Assembly (NCBI GenBank): GCA_964416315.1
Contig: CAYQDR010000095.1
Span: 1 to 18,691, forward strand
Source of the DNA: CAYQDR01 sp964416315
GTDB taxonomy: Bacteria; Methylomirabilota; Methylomirabilia; Rokubacteriales; DASRDR01
Direction of reading: 5' to 3'
DNA length: 18,691 bases
The translations under genes were made by a program, and so were the position numbers. Positions 8,188-14,660 of the stretch are shown here, piece by piece (position 1 is the first letter of the stretch; every line of letters starts with the position of its first letter). The notes beneath the pieces are model-generated. The model searched no databases and had not been told where the DNA came from. It was given only the letters and a program-made list of their open reading frames with translations.

Positions 8188-9315
8188 ATGACTCCGCTCC
8201 GCGTCGTCATCGCGGGCGGCGGCACGGGCGGGCACACCTCGGCCGGCCTCGCGATCGCCGCGGCTGTGCGCGCGCGGCTCGGCGAGGGCGTCGAGCTCCA
8301 CTGGGTCGGCAGCGATGCGGGGCTCGAGGCGACCCGGGCTCCCGCCTCGGGGATCGCCTACCACGCCGTCCCGACGGGGAAGCTCCGGCGGAGCCTCGCG
8401 CTGCGGAACCTGACGGACCTCGGCCTGCGCGTCCCGGCGGGCGTCCTCCAGGCCTGGCGGCTCCTCGGCCGCCTCCGCCCCGCCGTGGTCGTCGCCACAG
8501 GGGGCTTCGTCGCGGTACCGACGGCCGTGGCAGCGGCGCTCCGGCGGCGGCCGCTCCTCGTCCACGAGCAGGTCGTCGTCCCGGGCCTCGCCAACCGCGT
8601 GATCGCGCGCCTCGCGGACCGGGTCGCCGTGACGTTCCCCGTCTCGGCCGCTGCGTTCCCCGCCGGGAAGGTCGTCGTGACGGGGAACCCCGTCCGCCCC
8701 GAGCTGCTGACCGGGGACCGGGCGCGCGGCTTCCAGCGCTCCGGCCTCGACCCGGCCACGCCGCTCGTCTACGTCACCGGCGGCGCCCAGGGCGCCCACC
8801 GGCTGAACCGCGCCGTCGGCGCGGCGCTCGAGCGGCTCCTGGCGTTGGCCCAGGTGGTCCACCAGTGCGGCGACAACGAGTACGACGACGCGGGGTGGCT
8901 GGCGCGCCAGGCCGAGCGCCTGTCGCCCGCCGCCCGCGCACGCTACCGCGCCGTGCGCTTCGTGGGGGACGAGCTGCCGGACCTCTACGCCGCCGCGAGC
9001 CTCGTCGTGAGCCGCGCCGGCGCCGGCACGCTGACGGAGCTCTGTGCCCTCGGCCTGCCCGCGATCCTGGTCCCGCTGCCGGGTGCCCGGCGGGACGAGC
9101 AGACGGCGAACGCGCGGGTCCTCACGGACGCAGGCGCCGCGGTCCTCCTGCTGCAGACGGAGCTGACGCCCGAGCGCCTGATCCGGCTCGTGCGCGAGCT
9201 TCTCGGTGACCCCGCGTGCCTCAAGCAGATGGGCGAGCGCGGTCGGAGCCTCGCCGCCCCCGATGCCGCCGACCGGCTGACCGACCTGATCCTGGAGCTG
9301 GCTGGCCGTCGCTGA
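8188..9315 (+). CDS. murG: MurG-family UDP-GlcNAc glycosyltransferase (375 aa)
   Basis: It is a GT28, GT-B-fold enzyme; MurG adds GlcNAc to lipid I on the inner face of the membrane. Motifs: GGGTGGH (10-16), ATGGFVAVP (103-111), HEQVVVPGLANR (126-137), TGNPVR (165-170), TGGAQGAHRLNR (197-208), SRAGAGTLTEL (275-285) and PLPGARRDEQTANA (296-309). It is slightly longer than typical. Two features differ from textbook MurG: the residues after GGTGGH are TSAG rather than a Phe-Pro form, and the Asn of the usual HEQN is Val. It lies beside ddl but outside a full mur/fts cluster, so it may be a second copy with a different acceptor. The 22-base gap after ddl is pyrimidine-rich and has no Shine-Dalgarno. 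Its 3' end and downstream promoter have a diverged copy at 12744-12912. Confidence 0.85.
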   Translation: MTPLRVVIAGGGTGGHTSAGLAIAAAVRARLGEGVELHWVGSDAGLEATRAPASGIAYHAVPTGKLRRSLALRNLTDLGLRVPAGVLQAWRLLGRLRPAVVVATGGFVAVPTAVAAALRRRPLLVHEQVVVPGLANRVIARLADRVAVTFPVSAAAFPAGKVVVTGNPVRPELLTGDRARGFQRSGLDPATPLVYVTGGAQGAHRLNRAVGAALERLLALAQVVHQCGDNEYDDAGWLARQAERLSPAARARYRAVRFVGDELPDLYAAASLVVSRAGAGTLTELCALGLPAILVPLPGARRDEQTANARVLTDAGAAVLLLQTELTPERLIRLVRELLGDPACLKQMGERGRSLAAPDAADRLTDLILELAGRR

Positions 9316-9328
9316 CGAGCCGGGCCTG

Positions 9329-9358
9329 TTGCGTCCGGCTGACCGGCCGGGCGAGACT
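9329..9358 (+). promoter_or_regulatory. Sigma70-like promoter upstream of the UPF0182 gene (TTGCGT-N18-GAGACT)
   Basis: -35 TTGCGT 9329-9334, 18-base spacer, -10 GAGACT 9353-9358. The -10 keeps the two most important positions (second A, last T) but is otherwise weak. Support comes from comparison: the diverged copy at 12877-12905 keeps the TTGCG and AGACT blocks at nearly the same spacing (17) while the spacer has changed. Confidence 0.55.
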
Positions 9359-9365
9359 AGAGGCG

Positions 9366-9422
9366 ATGCCGCGATTCCCGCGTGACGCGCGCGCGCGCGG
9401 CCGCGGAGGGAGGGTCCCATGA
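9366..9422 (+). CDS. Possible 18-codon leader ORF overlapping the UPF0182 start
   Basis: An ATG seven bases after the -10 box opens an 18-residue basic peptide (MPRFPRDARARGRGGRVP) whose TGA overlaps the UPF0182 ATG as ATGA. The ATG sits at the same position relative to the AGACTAG block as the GTG of the hydrolase-cyclase gene in the duplicated copy, which is the main reason for listing it. It may be the relic of an ancestral start or a coupling leader peptide. Its Arg-rich composition can arise by chance in GC-rich DNA. This is a speculative call. Confidence 0.25.
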   Translation: MPRFPRDARARGRGGRVP

Positions 9423-12118
9423 GGCAGACCCCGCTGCTGGTACTGCTGGTGATCCTCTTCGTCCTGCTGCCGGTGGGCGTCCAGATGGTGACGCTGTACA
9501 CCGACTGGCTCTGGTTCCACGAGGTCGGCTTCCCCGGCGTCTTCACGACGATTCTTTACACGAAGCTGCTCCTCGCTCTTCTGGCCGGGGCCCTGATGTT
9601 CCTCCTGCTGTTCGTCAACCTGCGGTTGACGGCCTGGGGCCAGGGGCCCGACGTCGCCATCGAGGAGGAGGTCGAGCCGCTGGTTGCCCAGCTCCCGAGC
9701 TGGCCCCTCATCCAGCCGATCTACCGACGGCTGTTGCTCCCGGGGTGCCTCGTCGTGAGCTTCATGCTCGCCGGCCCGGTCGGGGGCCGGTGGCAGGAAG
9801 CCATCCAGTTCCTGAACGCCGGGGGCTTCGGGGTGGCCGATCCGCTCTTCGGCCGCGACGTCGGCTTCTACGTGTTCACCTACCCCCTCCTGGCCGCCGT
9901 GTACCAGTTCGTGTCCCAGATCATCCTGGTCACGCTCCTCGCGGTCGGCGCCGTCTACGTGCTGTCCCGCGGCATCCGGCTGACCCCGCACGGCCCGGTG
10001 CTGCACCCGTGGGCGAAGGGTCACCTGCTCTTTCTGATCGCGGCGTTCCTCTTGGTCAAGATATGGGGCTACGTGCTGGATCGCTACGGCTTGCTCTTCT
10101 CGCCCGGAGGCGCGTCGTTCGGGGCGACGTACACGGACGTGAACGCCACGCTGCCGGCGCTCAAGGTCGTCATCGGCCTGGCGGGGCTGGCCGCCATCGC
10201 CTGCTTGGTCCAGATCATGCGCCCCGGGCTCCGGCTCGCTCTGGGGGGACTGGCCCTCTGGCTCGCCGGGAGCCTCATCGGCCTCACCGTGTACCCCACC
10301 CTCATCCAGCGGCTCCACGTGGTCCCCAACGAGATCGCGGCCGAGCGGCCGTACATCGAGCGGTCCATCGCCGCCACGAACCGGGCCTACGGTCTCGACC
10401 GGATCGAGGAGCGCCCCTTCCCGGCCGAGGAGGAGCTGACCGCCGCGACGCTCCGGAAGAACGAGCCCACCATCAAGAACATCCGGCTCTGGGAGCACCG
10501 CCCCCTCCTCGACTCTTACAGTCAGCTCCAGGAAATCCGCACCTACTACAAGTTCGTCGACGTGGACAACGACCGCTACCGACTGGACGGGGAGTACCGG
10601 CAGGTCATGCTGTCGGCGCGGGAGCTGTCACATGCCCACCTGCCGAGCCGGATCTGGATCAACGAGCACCTGGTCTATACCCACGGCTACGGGGCCGTCG
10701 TCGGGCCGGTGAACCGGGTCACCCGGGAGGGGCTCCCGGAGTTCTTCGTCAAGGACATCCCCCCCGTCGCGGCGGGCACCCTCAAGATCACGCGCCCGGA
10801 GATCTACTACGGGGAGGTCGCGAACCCCTACGTGCTGGTGAGGACCCGCACCAAGGAGCTGGACTACCCCGTCGGGGACCAGAACGTCTACACGACCTAC
10901 GAAGGCCAGGGGGGCGTCAGTCTCGGCTCGTTCTGGCGAAAGCTCGTCTTCGCGGCGCGGTTCGGAGAGATCAAGATCCTGCTGGCCCAGGATCTCACGT
11001 CCGAGAGCCGGATCCTCTATCATCGCCAGATCGGCGACCGCGTCCGGAAGATCGCCCCGTTCCTCCGCCTGGACCGCGACCCTTATCCCGTCATCACGCG
11101 AGACGGACGCATCGTCTGGCTCATCGACGCCTACACGACCTCCGACCGCTACCCCTACTCCCAGCCCACGCGCGACGTGGGCAACTACATCCGGAACTCG
11201 CTGAAGATCACGGTGGACGCCTACCACGGGAGCGTCAGGTTCTACGTCGTCGAGCCGGACGAGCCGTTCATCCGCGCCTACGAACGCGCCTTCCCGGGAC
11301 TCTTCCAGCCGCTCGCGGCCATGCCGGAGGATCTTCGCGATCACATCCGATACCCCCAGGACCTCCTCGCCATCCAGGCCGGGATGTACGCCGCCTACCA
11401 CATGCGCGACCCCCAGGTCTTCTACAACAAGGAAGACCTCTGGACCGTCCCGACGCGGAAGGTCGACGGGCGCGAGGCGGAGATGGAGCCCTACTACACG
11501 ATCATGCGCCTGCCGGACGAAACCCGGGAGGAGTTCATCCTCCTGCTCCCGTTCACGCCGGTGCGGCGGGACAACATGATCGCCTGGCTCGCGGCCCGCT
11601 CCGATCTGCCGCACTACGGGAAGCTGCTCCTCTTCGACTTCCCCAAGGGGAAGCTCGTCTTCGGGCCCCGCCAGATCGAGGCGCGGATCGACCAGGACGC
11701 CTTCATCTCCCAGCAGATCTCGCTCTGGAGCCAGGCCGGCTCCCAGGTGATCCGCGGCAACCTCCTGGCCATCCCCATCGAGCAATCCCTCCTGTACGTG
11801 CAGCCCCTCTACCTCGCCGCCGAGCGGGGGCGGCTGCCGGAGCTCAAGCGCGTCATCACGGCGTTCGGCAACCGGATCGCGATGGAGGAGACGCTCGAGG
11901 TTTCGCTTCAGCAGCTCTTCGGGGGCCGGGCGCCCCAGCCCGACGCGGCGCCCCGGACGGCGGCGGCGGGCGCGCAGCCGGCGCAACGCCTCGCCGGCCA
12001 GGCCCTGGAGCACTTCCAGAAAGCCCAGGAACACCTGAAGCGCTGGAACTGGACCGGATTCGGGGAGGAGCTCCGGCGGCTGGAGGAGATCCTCCGCGAC
12101 CTCCAGCGAGAGAAGTGA
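9419..12118 (+). CDS. UPF0182 family (COG1615) large membrane protein, 899 aa
   Basis: The protein has seven predicted N-terminal helices at about residues 5-27, 48-68, 106-121, 154-184 (long), 202-220, 248-266 and 271-293, then an extracytoplasmic domain of about 600 residues rich in Tyr, Asp and Arg. Family hallmarks include YTDWLWFHEVGFPGVFTT (27-44) and the GRDVGFYVFTYPLL block. The C-terminus (about 845-899) is an Ala-rich linker followed by an amphipathic helix (LEHFQKAQEHLKRWNWTGF), as usual in this family. Function is unknown across the family; it is an inner-membrane protein with a large outer domain. The ATG at 9419 has a strong Shine-Dalgarno, GGAGGGAGG at 9405-9413. It has its own promoter after murG, so co-transcription with the wall genes is not certain. 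Confidence 0.95.
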   Translation: MRQTPLLVLLVILFVLLPVGVQMVTLYTDWLWFHEVGFPGVFTTILYTKLLLALLAGALMFLLLFVNLRLTAWGQGPDVAIEEEVEPLVAQLPSWPLIQPIYRRLLLPGCLVVSFMLAGPVGGRWQEAIQFLNAGGFGVADPLFGRDVGFYVFTYPLLAAVYQFVSQIILVTLLAVGAVYVLSRGIRLTPHGPVLHPWAKGHLLFLIAAFLLVKIWGYVLDRYGLLFSPGGASFGATYTDVNATLPALKVVIGLAGLAAIACLVQIMRPGLRLALGGLALWLAGSLIGLTVYPTLIQRLHVVPNEIAAERPYIERSIAATNRAYGLDRIEERPFPAEEELTAATLRKNEPTIKNIRLWEHRPLLDSYSQLQEIRTYYKFVDVDNDRYRLDGEYRQVMLSARELSHAHLPSRIWINEHLVYTHGYGAVVGPVNRVTREGLPEFFVKDIPPVAAGTLKITRPEIYYGEVANPYVLVRTRTKELDYPVGDQNVYTTYEGQGGVSLGSFWRKLVFAARFGEIKILLAQDLTSESRILYHRQIGDRVRKIAPFLRLDRDPYPVITRDGRIVWLIDAYTTSDRYPYSQPTRDVGNYIRNSLKITVDAYHGSVRFYVVEPDEPFIRAYERAFPGLFQPLAAMPEDLRDHIRYPQDLLAIQAGMYAAYHMRDPQVFYNKEDLWTVPTRKVDGREAEMEPYYTIMRLPDETREEFILLLPFTPVRRDNMIAWLAARSDLPHYGKLLLFDFPKGKLVFGPRQIEARIDQDAFISQQISLWSQAGSQVIRGNLLAIPIEQSLLYVQPLYLAAERGRLPELKRVITAFGNRIAMEETLEVSLQQLFGGRAPQPDAAPRTAAAGAQPAQRLAGQALEHFQKAQEHLKRWNWTGFGEELRRLEEILRDLQREK

Positions 12119-12140
12119 GCCGACCCAGTCGCCCGGCTCA
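12116..12140. terminator. Candidate bidirectional terminator hairpin between convergent genes
   Basis: TGAGCCG 12116-12122 pairs perfectly with CGGCTCA 12134-12140 across an 11-base loop. The two arms include the stop codons of the two convergent genes (UPF0182 TGA at 12116-12118; Uma2 stop on the minus strand at 12138-12140). There is no U-tract on either side, so intrinsic termination is uncertain, but this is the only structure in the 19-base gap. Confidence 0.45.
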
Positions 12141-12686
12141 GGGCCAGAGGGAGGCGGGCACGAGGGCGAGATCGGGGAAGGGCGGCAGCGAGACGGGCTC
12201 GGCGCCGAAGGCCCGGGTCGCGAGCTGGTAGCTACCTTCGGCAAGGACGTAGGCCTCGACGGTCCGCGCCTCGGGGTCGACGATCCAGTAGTACGGCACG
12301 CCGTGGCGGCGGTAGAGCTGGCGCTTGGTGCTCCGGTCGATGATCGTCGTGGTCGGGGAGAGAATCTCCACGACCAGGGTGGGCGGGCCCTCGATCCCCC
12401 GGTCGCTCACCCGGCCGAGGCGGGTCGGGTCGAGATAAACGAGGTCCGGCTGGACGATCGTCGTCTCGTCCAGGATGCAGTCGAGGGGCGAAAAGAGCAC
12501 CTCGCCGAGGCTGCGGACCTTGACGTGCTGGTGGAGAATGTCGAAGAGATTCCGGCTGATGCGCTGGTGCCGGGGACTCGGTGCCGGTGTCACAGAGAGC
12601 TCCCCCTCGTGGATCTCGTACCGGCGGCCGTCGGCCGGGAGGGCCTCGTAGTCCTTGTAGGTGAGGACGACCCGCTCGCCTTCCAT
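12138..12686 (-). CDS. Uma2-family PD-(D/E)XK nuclease-like protein (182 aa)
   Basis: Matches the Uma2 (DUF820) restriction-endonuclease-like fold: opening LTYKDYEALPADGRRYEIHE (8-27), conserved Arg/His region PAPSPRHQRISRNL (34-47), catalytic-type Asp in VQPDLVYL (D81), Glu in TLVVEILSP (E107), and STKRQLYRRHGVPYYWIVDP (119-138) supplying the basic residue. Length is normal. Members are common and multicopy in cyanobacteria and GC-rich soil bacteria; their biological role is unsettled, and a nuclease activity is inferred from fold. It is transcribed alone, opposite to its neighbours, from a good promoter 8 bases before its ATG, so the mRNA should have almost no leader. The 3' end converges with the UPF0182 gene. 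Confidence 0.9.
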   Translation of the reverse strand: MEGERVVLTYKDYEALPADGRRYEIHEGELSVTPAPSPRHQRISRNLFDILHQHVKVRSLGEVLFSPLDCILDETTIVQPDLVYLDPTRLGRVSDRGIEGPPTLVVEILSPTTTIIDRSTKRQLYRRHGVPYYWIVDPEARTVEAYVLAEGSYQLATRAFGAEPVSLPPFPDLALVPASLWP

Positions 12687-12694
12687 CGCTCCAC

Positions 12695-12723
12695 ATCCTA
12701 GCCAGGGCGCGCCCCGGGGTCAA
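12695..12723 (-). promoter_or_regulatory. Sigma70-type promoter of the Uma2 gene (TTGACC-N17-TAGGAT)
   Basis: On the minus strand, TTGACC (12723-12718), a spacer of exactly 17 bases and TAGGAT (12700-12695) form a near-consensus promoter. Transcription would start about 12688, two bases before the ATG at 12686. This is the best-matching promoter in the window. Confidence 0.7.
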
Positions 12724-12743
12724 CGCGGCGCCGACCCTGGACC

Positions 12744-12860
12744 CGTCGGGATCCCGACAACGAGTCCAAACGGGTCGGCGAGCGTGCGCGGAACCTTGCG
12801 ATGCCCGACGGCGGCGAGCGGCTCACCGATCTGATCCTGACGCTCACCAAGCGGCGGTGA
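12744..12860 (+). pseudogene. C-terminal remnant of a second murG-like gene
   Basis: Reading in frame to the TGA at 12858, the last 27 codons (12777-12857) encode a sequence matching the C-terminus of the MurG-family protein at 8188-9315 in 18 of 27 residues, including GER.R.LA.PD and RLTDLIL, with no indel from the GGC codon to the stop. Upstream, DPDNESKRVGER still aligns with DPACLKQMGER with one extra residue; before about 12744 the similarity is lost. About nine tenths of the gene is missing and no start is available, so it is a relic. The similarity continues past the stop into the next promoter. It arose by duplication or by transfer from a relative. Confidence 0.75.
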
Positions 12861-12876
12861 TCGGGCCGGGAGCCCG

Positions 12877-12905
12877 TTGCGCTCGCGGGCCCCGGGAGCC
12901 AGACT
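12877..12905 (+). promoter_or_regulatory. Sigma70-like promoter of the hydrolase-cyclase gene (TTGCGC-N17-CAGACT)
   Basis: -35 TTGCGC 12877-12882, 17-base spacer, -10 CAGACT 12900-12905, then seven bases to the GTG at 12913. The GTTGCG and AGACTAG blocks are shared with the promoter downstream of murG (9328-9360). No Shine-Dalgarno precedes the GTG, so the mRNA is predicted to be leaderless. Confidence 0.6.
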
Positions 12906-12912
12906 AGGACCC

Positions 12913-14244
12913 GTGAAGCCACCCGAGACCCGGTACGCCAAGAGCGGCGACGTCCACATCGCATACCAGGTCGTGGGCGAGGGTCCGCTGGATCTCGTCT
13001 GGGTTCCGGGGTTCGTCTCCCACCTGGAGTACGACTGGGAGTGGCCTCCTGCGGCGCGCTTTTTCCAGCGGTTGGCCTCGTTCTCTCGCCTCATCCGTTT
13101 CGACAAGCGGGGCACCGGGCTCTCCGACCGTCTCTCGGAGATTCCGACCCTCGAGCAGCGGATGGACGACGTGCGGGTGGTGATGGACGCAGTCGGCTCG
13201 GAGCGCGCCGCGCTCTTCGGTGTCTCGGAGGGAGGCCCGATGTCGATCCTCTTCGCGGCCACGTATCCGGAGCGGACCGTGGCGCTCCTCATCTACGGCT
13301 CCTACGCCCGGCGCTCCTGGGCCCCCGACCACCCGTTCGGCCTCAACGATGAGCAGTGGGACCGCATCTTCACCGCGATCGAGCGGGATTGGGGCGGCCC
13401 AATGGGAATCGAGATCTGGTCTCCCAGCGCGGCCCGCGACGAGCGCTACAAGCAGTGGCGAGCGACCTATCTGCGCCTCGCCGCGAGCCCCGGCGCCGCG
13501 CTCGCGGTCATGCGGATGAACCGCGAGATCGACGTACGCCACGTCCTACCCAGCGTCCGAGTGCCCACGCTGGTCGTGCACCGGACCGGAGACCGACTCA
13601 CCAGCATCGAGCAGGCGCGTTACATCACCACGCGGATCCCGGGCACGAAGCTGGTCGAGCTGCCGGGCATCGACCACACGCCCTGGACCGGCGACACGGG
13701 CGCGATTCTCGACGAGGTCGAGGAGTTTCTTACCGGGGTCCGCCACGGCCCCGAACCCGACCGCGTGCTGGCGACCGTGCTCTTCACCGACATCGTCGGC
13801 TCCACCGAGCGCGCCGCGGAGCTTGGCGACCGCCGCTGGCGCGATCTGCTCGACAGCTACTACGCCGCGGCGCGCCGCGAGCTCGCCCGCTTCCGCGGCC
13901 GCGAGCTGGACACCGCCGGCGACGGCGTCCTCGCCAGCTTCGACGGGCCGGCGCGGGGCGTCTGCTGCGCCGAGAGCCTCGTCGAGGCCGTCCGACCCCT
14001 CGGCCTCCAGCTCCGGGCTGGGCTCCACACGGGCGAGTGCGAGGTCACGGGCGACAAGCTCGGCGGCATCGCCGTCCACATCGGCGCCCGGGTCGCCAGC
14101 CTCGCCGGGCCCGGCGAAGTCCTCGTCTCCCACACCGTCCGAGACCTCGTCGCCGGCTCCGGCCTCCGCTTCGCCGACCGCGGCCTCCACGCTCTCAAGG
14201 GCGTCCCCGGCGAGTGGCGCCTCTTCGCCGTCGAGCGGGGGTAG
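12913..14244 (+). CDS. Alpha/beta-hydrolase fused to a class III adenylate/guanylate cyclase domain (443 aa)
   Basis: Residues about 5-275 are an alpha/beta-hydrolase: GVSEGG nucleophile elbow (S105), Asp in HRTGDRLT (D227), His in GIDHTPW (H255). Residues about 284-440 are a class III nucleotide cyclase domain: VLFTDIVGST (metal Asp 293), LDTAGDGVLASF (metal Asp 337) and GIAVHIGARVA (Arg 393). At the position of the base-selecting Lys in typical adenylate cyclases (KT.GDG) there is Asp (D333), and the ribose-contacting Asn is His (H389); I recall similar substitutions in related fused proteins, but activity and product (cAMP or cGMP) are not certain. No membrane segment is present. The GTG at 12913 begins the usual KPPETRYAKSGDVHIAYQ opening, and an upstream extension to 12877 is unlikely. 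The N-terminal domain may sense or process a small ligand. Confidence 0.93.
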   Translation: MKPPETRYAKSGDVHIAYQVVGEGPLDLVWVPGFVSHLEYDWEWPPAARFFQRLASFSRLIRFDKRGTGLSDRLSEIPTLEQRMDDVRVVMDAVGSERAALFGVSEGGPMSILFAATYPERTVALLIYGSYARRSWAPDHPFGLNDEQWDRIFTAIERDWGGPMGIEIWSPSAARDERYKQWRATYLRLAASPGAALAVMRMNREIDVRHVLPSVRVPTLVVHRTGDRLTSIEQARYITTRIPGTKLVELPGIDHTPWTGDTGAILDEVEEFLTGVRHGPEPDRVLATVLFTDIVGSTERAAELGDRRWRDLLDSYYAAARRELARFRGRELDTAGDGVLASFDGPARGVCCAESLVEAVRPLGLQLRAGLHTGECEVTGDKLGGIAVHIGARVASLAGPGEVLVSHTVRDLVAGSGLRFADRGLHALKGVPGEWRLFAVERG

Positions 14245-14306
14245 CGGGGCGGACCCGCGGCAGCACGCGGTCTGCGTGACTACAGATCGAAGAGGGGAGG
14301 ATCGCG

Positions 14307-14654
14307 ATGGGACTCATTCGCCACAGTGACGGCGAGATGGACGAGCCCCAGCCCGGTGTGCGTCGAACCACCGTCGTCCATCGGGCCACGGGGGCAGGGG
14401 CCCTGACCATGAGGCTCGTGACCGTCGGGCCCGGTGTCGCGACGCGGCTCCACTGGCACAAGATCGAGGAAGCGATGATGGTCCTCGAGGGAGCGGGCCA
14501 GGCGATCCTGGGCGACGACGTCGTGGACATCAAGGCCGGCGAGACGCTGCTCGGCCCTGCCCGCATCCGCCACGGCTTCGTCAACCCCGGGCCCGGCCCG
14601 ATCAAGCTGGTCGTCGCCTTTCCGGCCGTCGAGGTGGAGACTTTCTTCGACTGA
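14307..14654 (+). CDS. Small cupin-domain protein (115 aa)
   Basis: Single-domain cupin_2 beta barrel. Motif 1 is HWHKIEEAMMVLEG with two His and a Glu that bind a metal, and motif 2 holds the fourth ligand in ARIRHGFVNPG. The N-terminal part (1-35) is polar and the protein has no signal peptide. A strong Shine-Dalgarno (GGAGG 14296-14300) lies six bases before the ATG, unlike the leaderless genes nearby. It is 62 bases downstream of the cyclase fusion on the same strand and could be co-transcribed. Cupins of this size serve as isomerases, dioxygenases or ligand-binding proteins, and the substrate cannot be told here. Its stop lies six bases from the stop of the convergent glycosylase gene. 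Confidence 0.88.
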   Translation: MGLIRHSDGEMDEPQPGVRRTTVVHRATGAGALTMRLVTVGPGVATRLHWHKIEEAMMVLEGAGQAILGDDVVDIKAGETLLGPARIRHGFVNPGPGPIKLVVAFPAVEVETFFD

Positions 14655-14660
14655 GGTGGG

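Noticed and set aside
9383..9402. An alternating CG run between murG and the UPF0182 gene
   Set aside because: Short and expected by chance at this base composition; no repeat-unit copies elsewhere.
9382..12231. A 949-codon open frame on the same strand as the UPF0182 gene, longer than the gene itself
   Set aside because: Its translation is Arg/Pro/Gly/His-rich without domains, while the +2-shifted frame at 9419-12118 encodes a recognisable UPF0182 protein with a Shine-Dalgarno. Long shadow frames are expected at this GC content.
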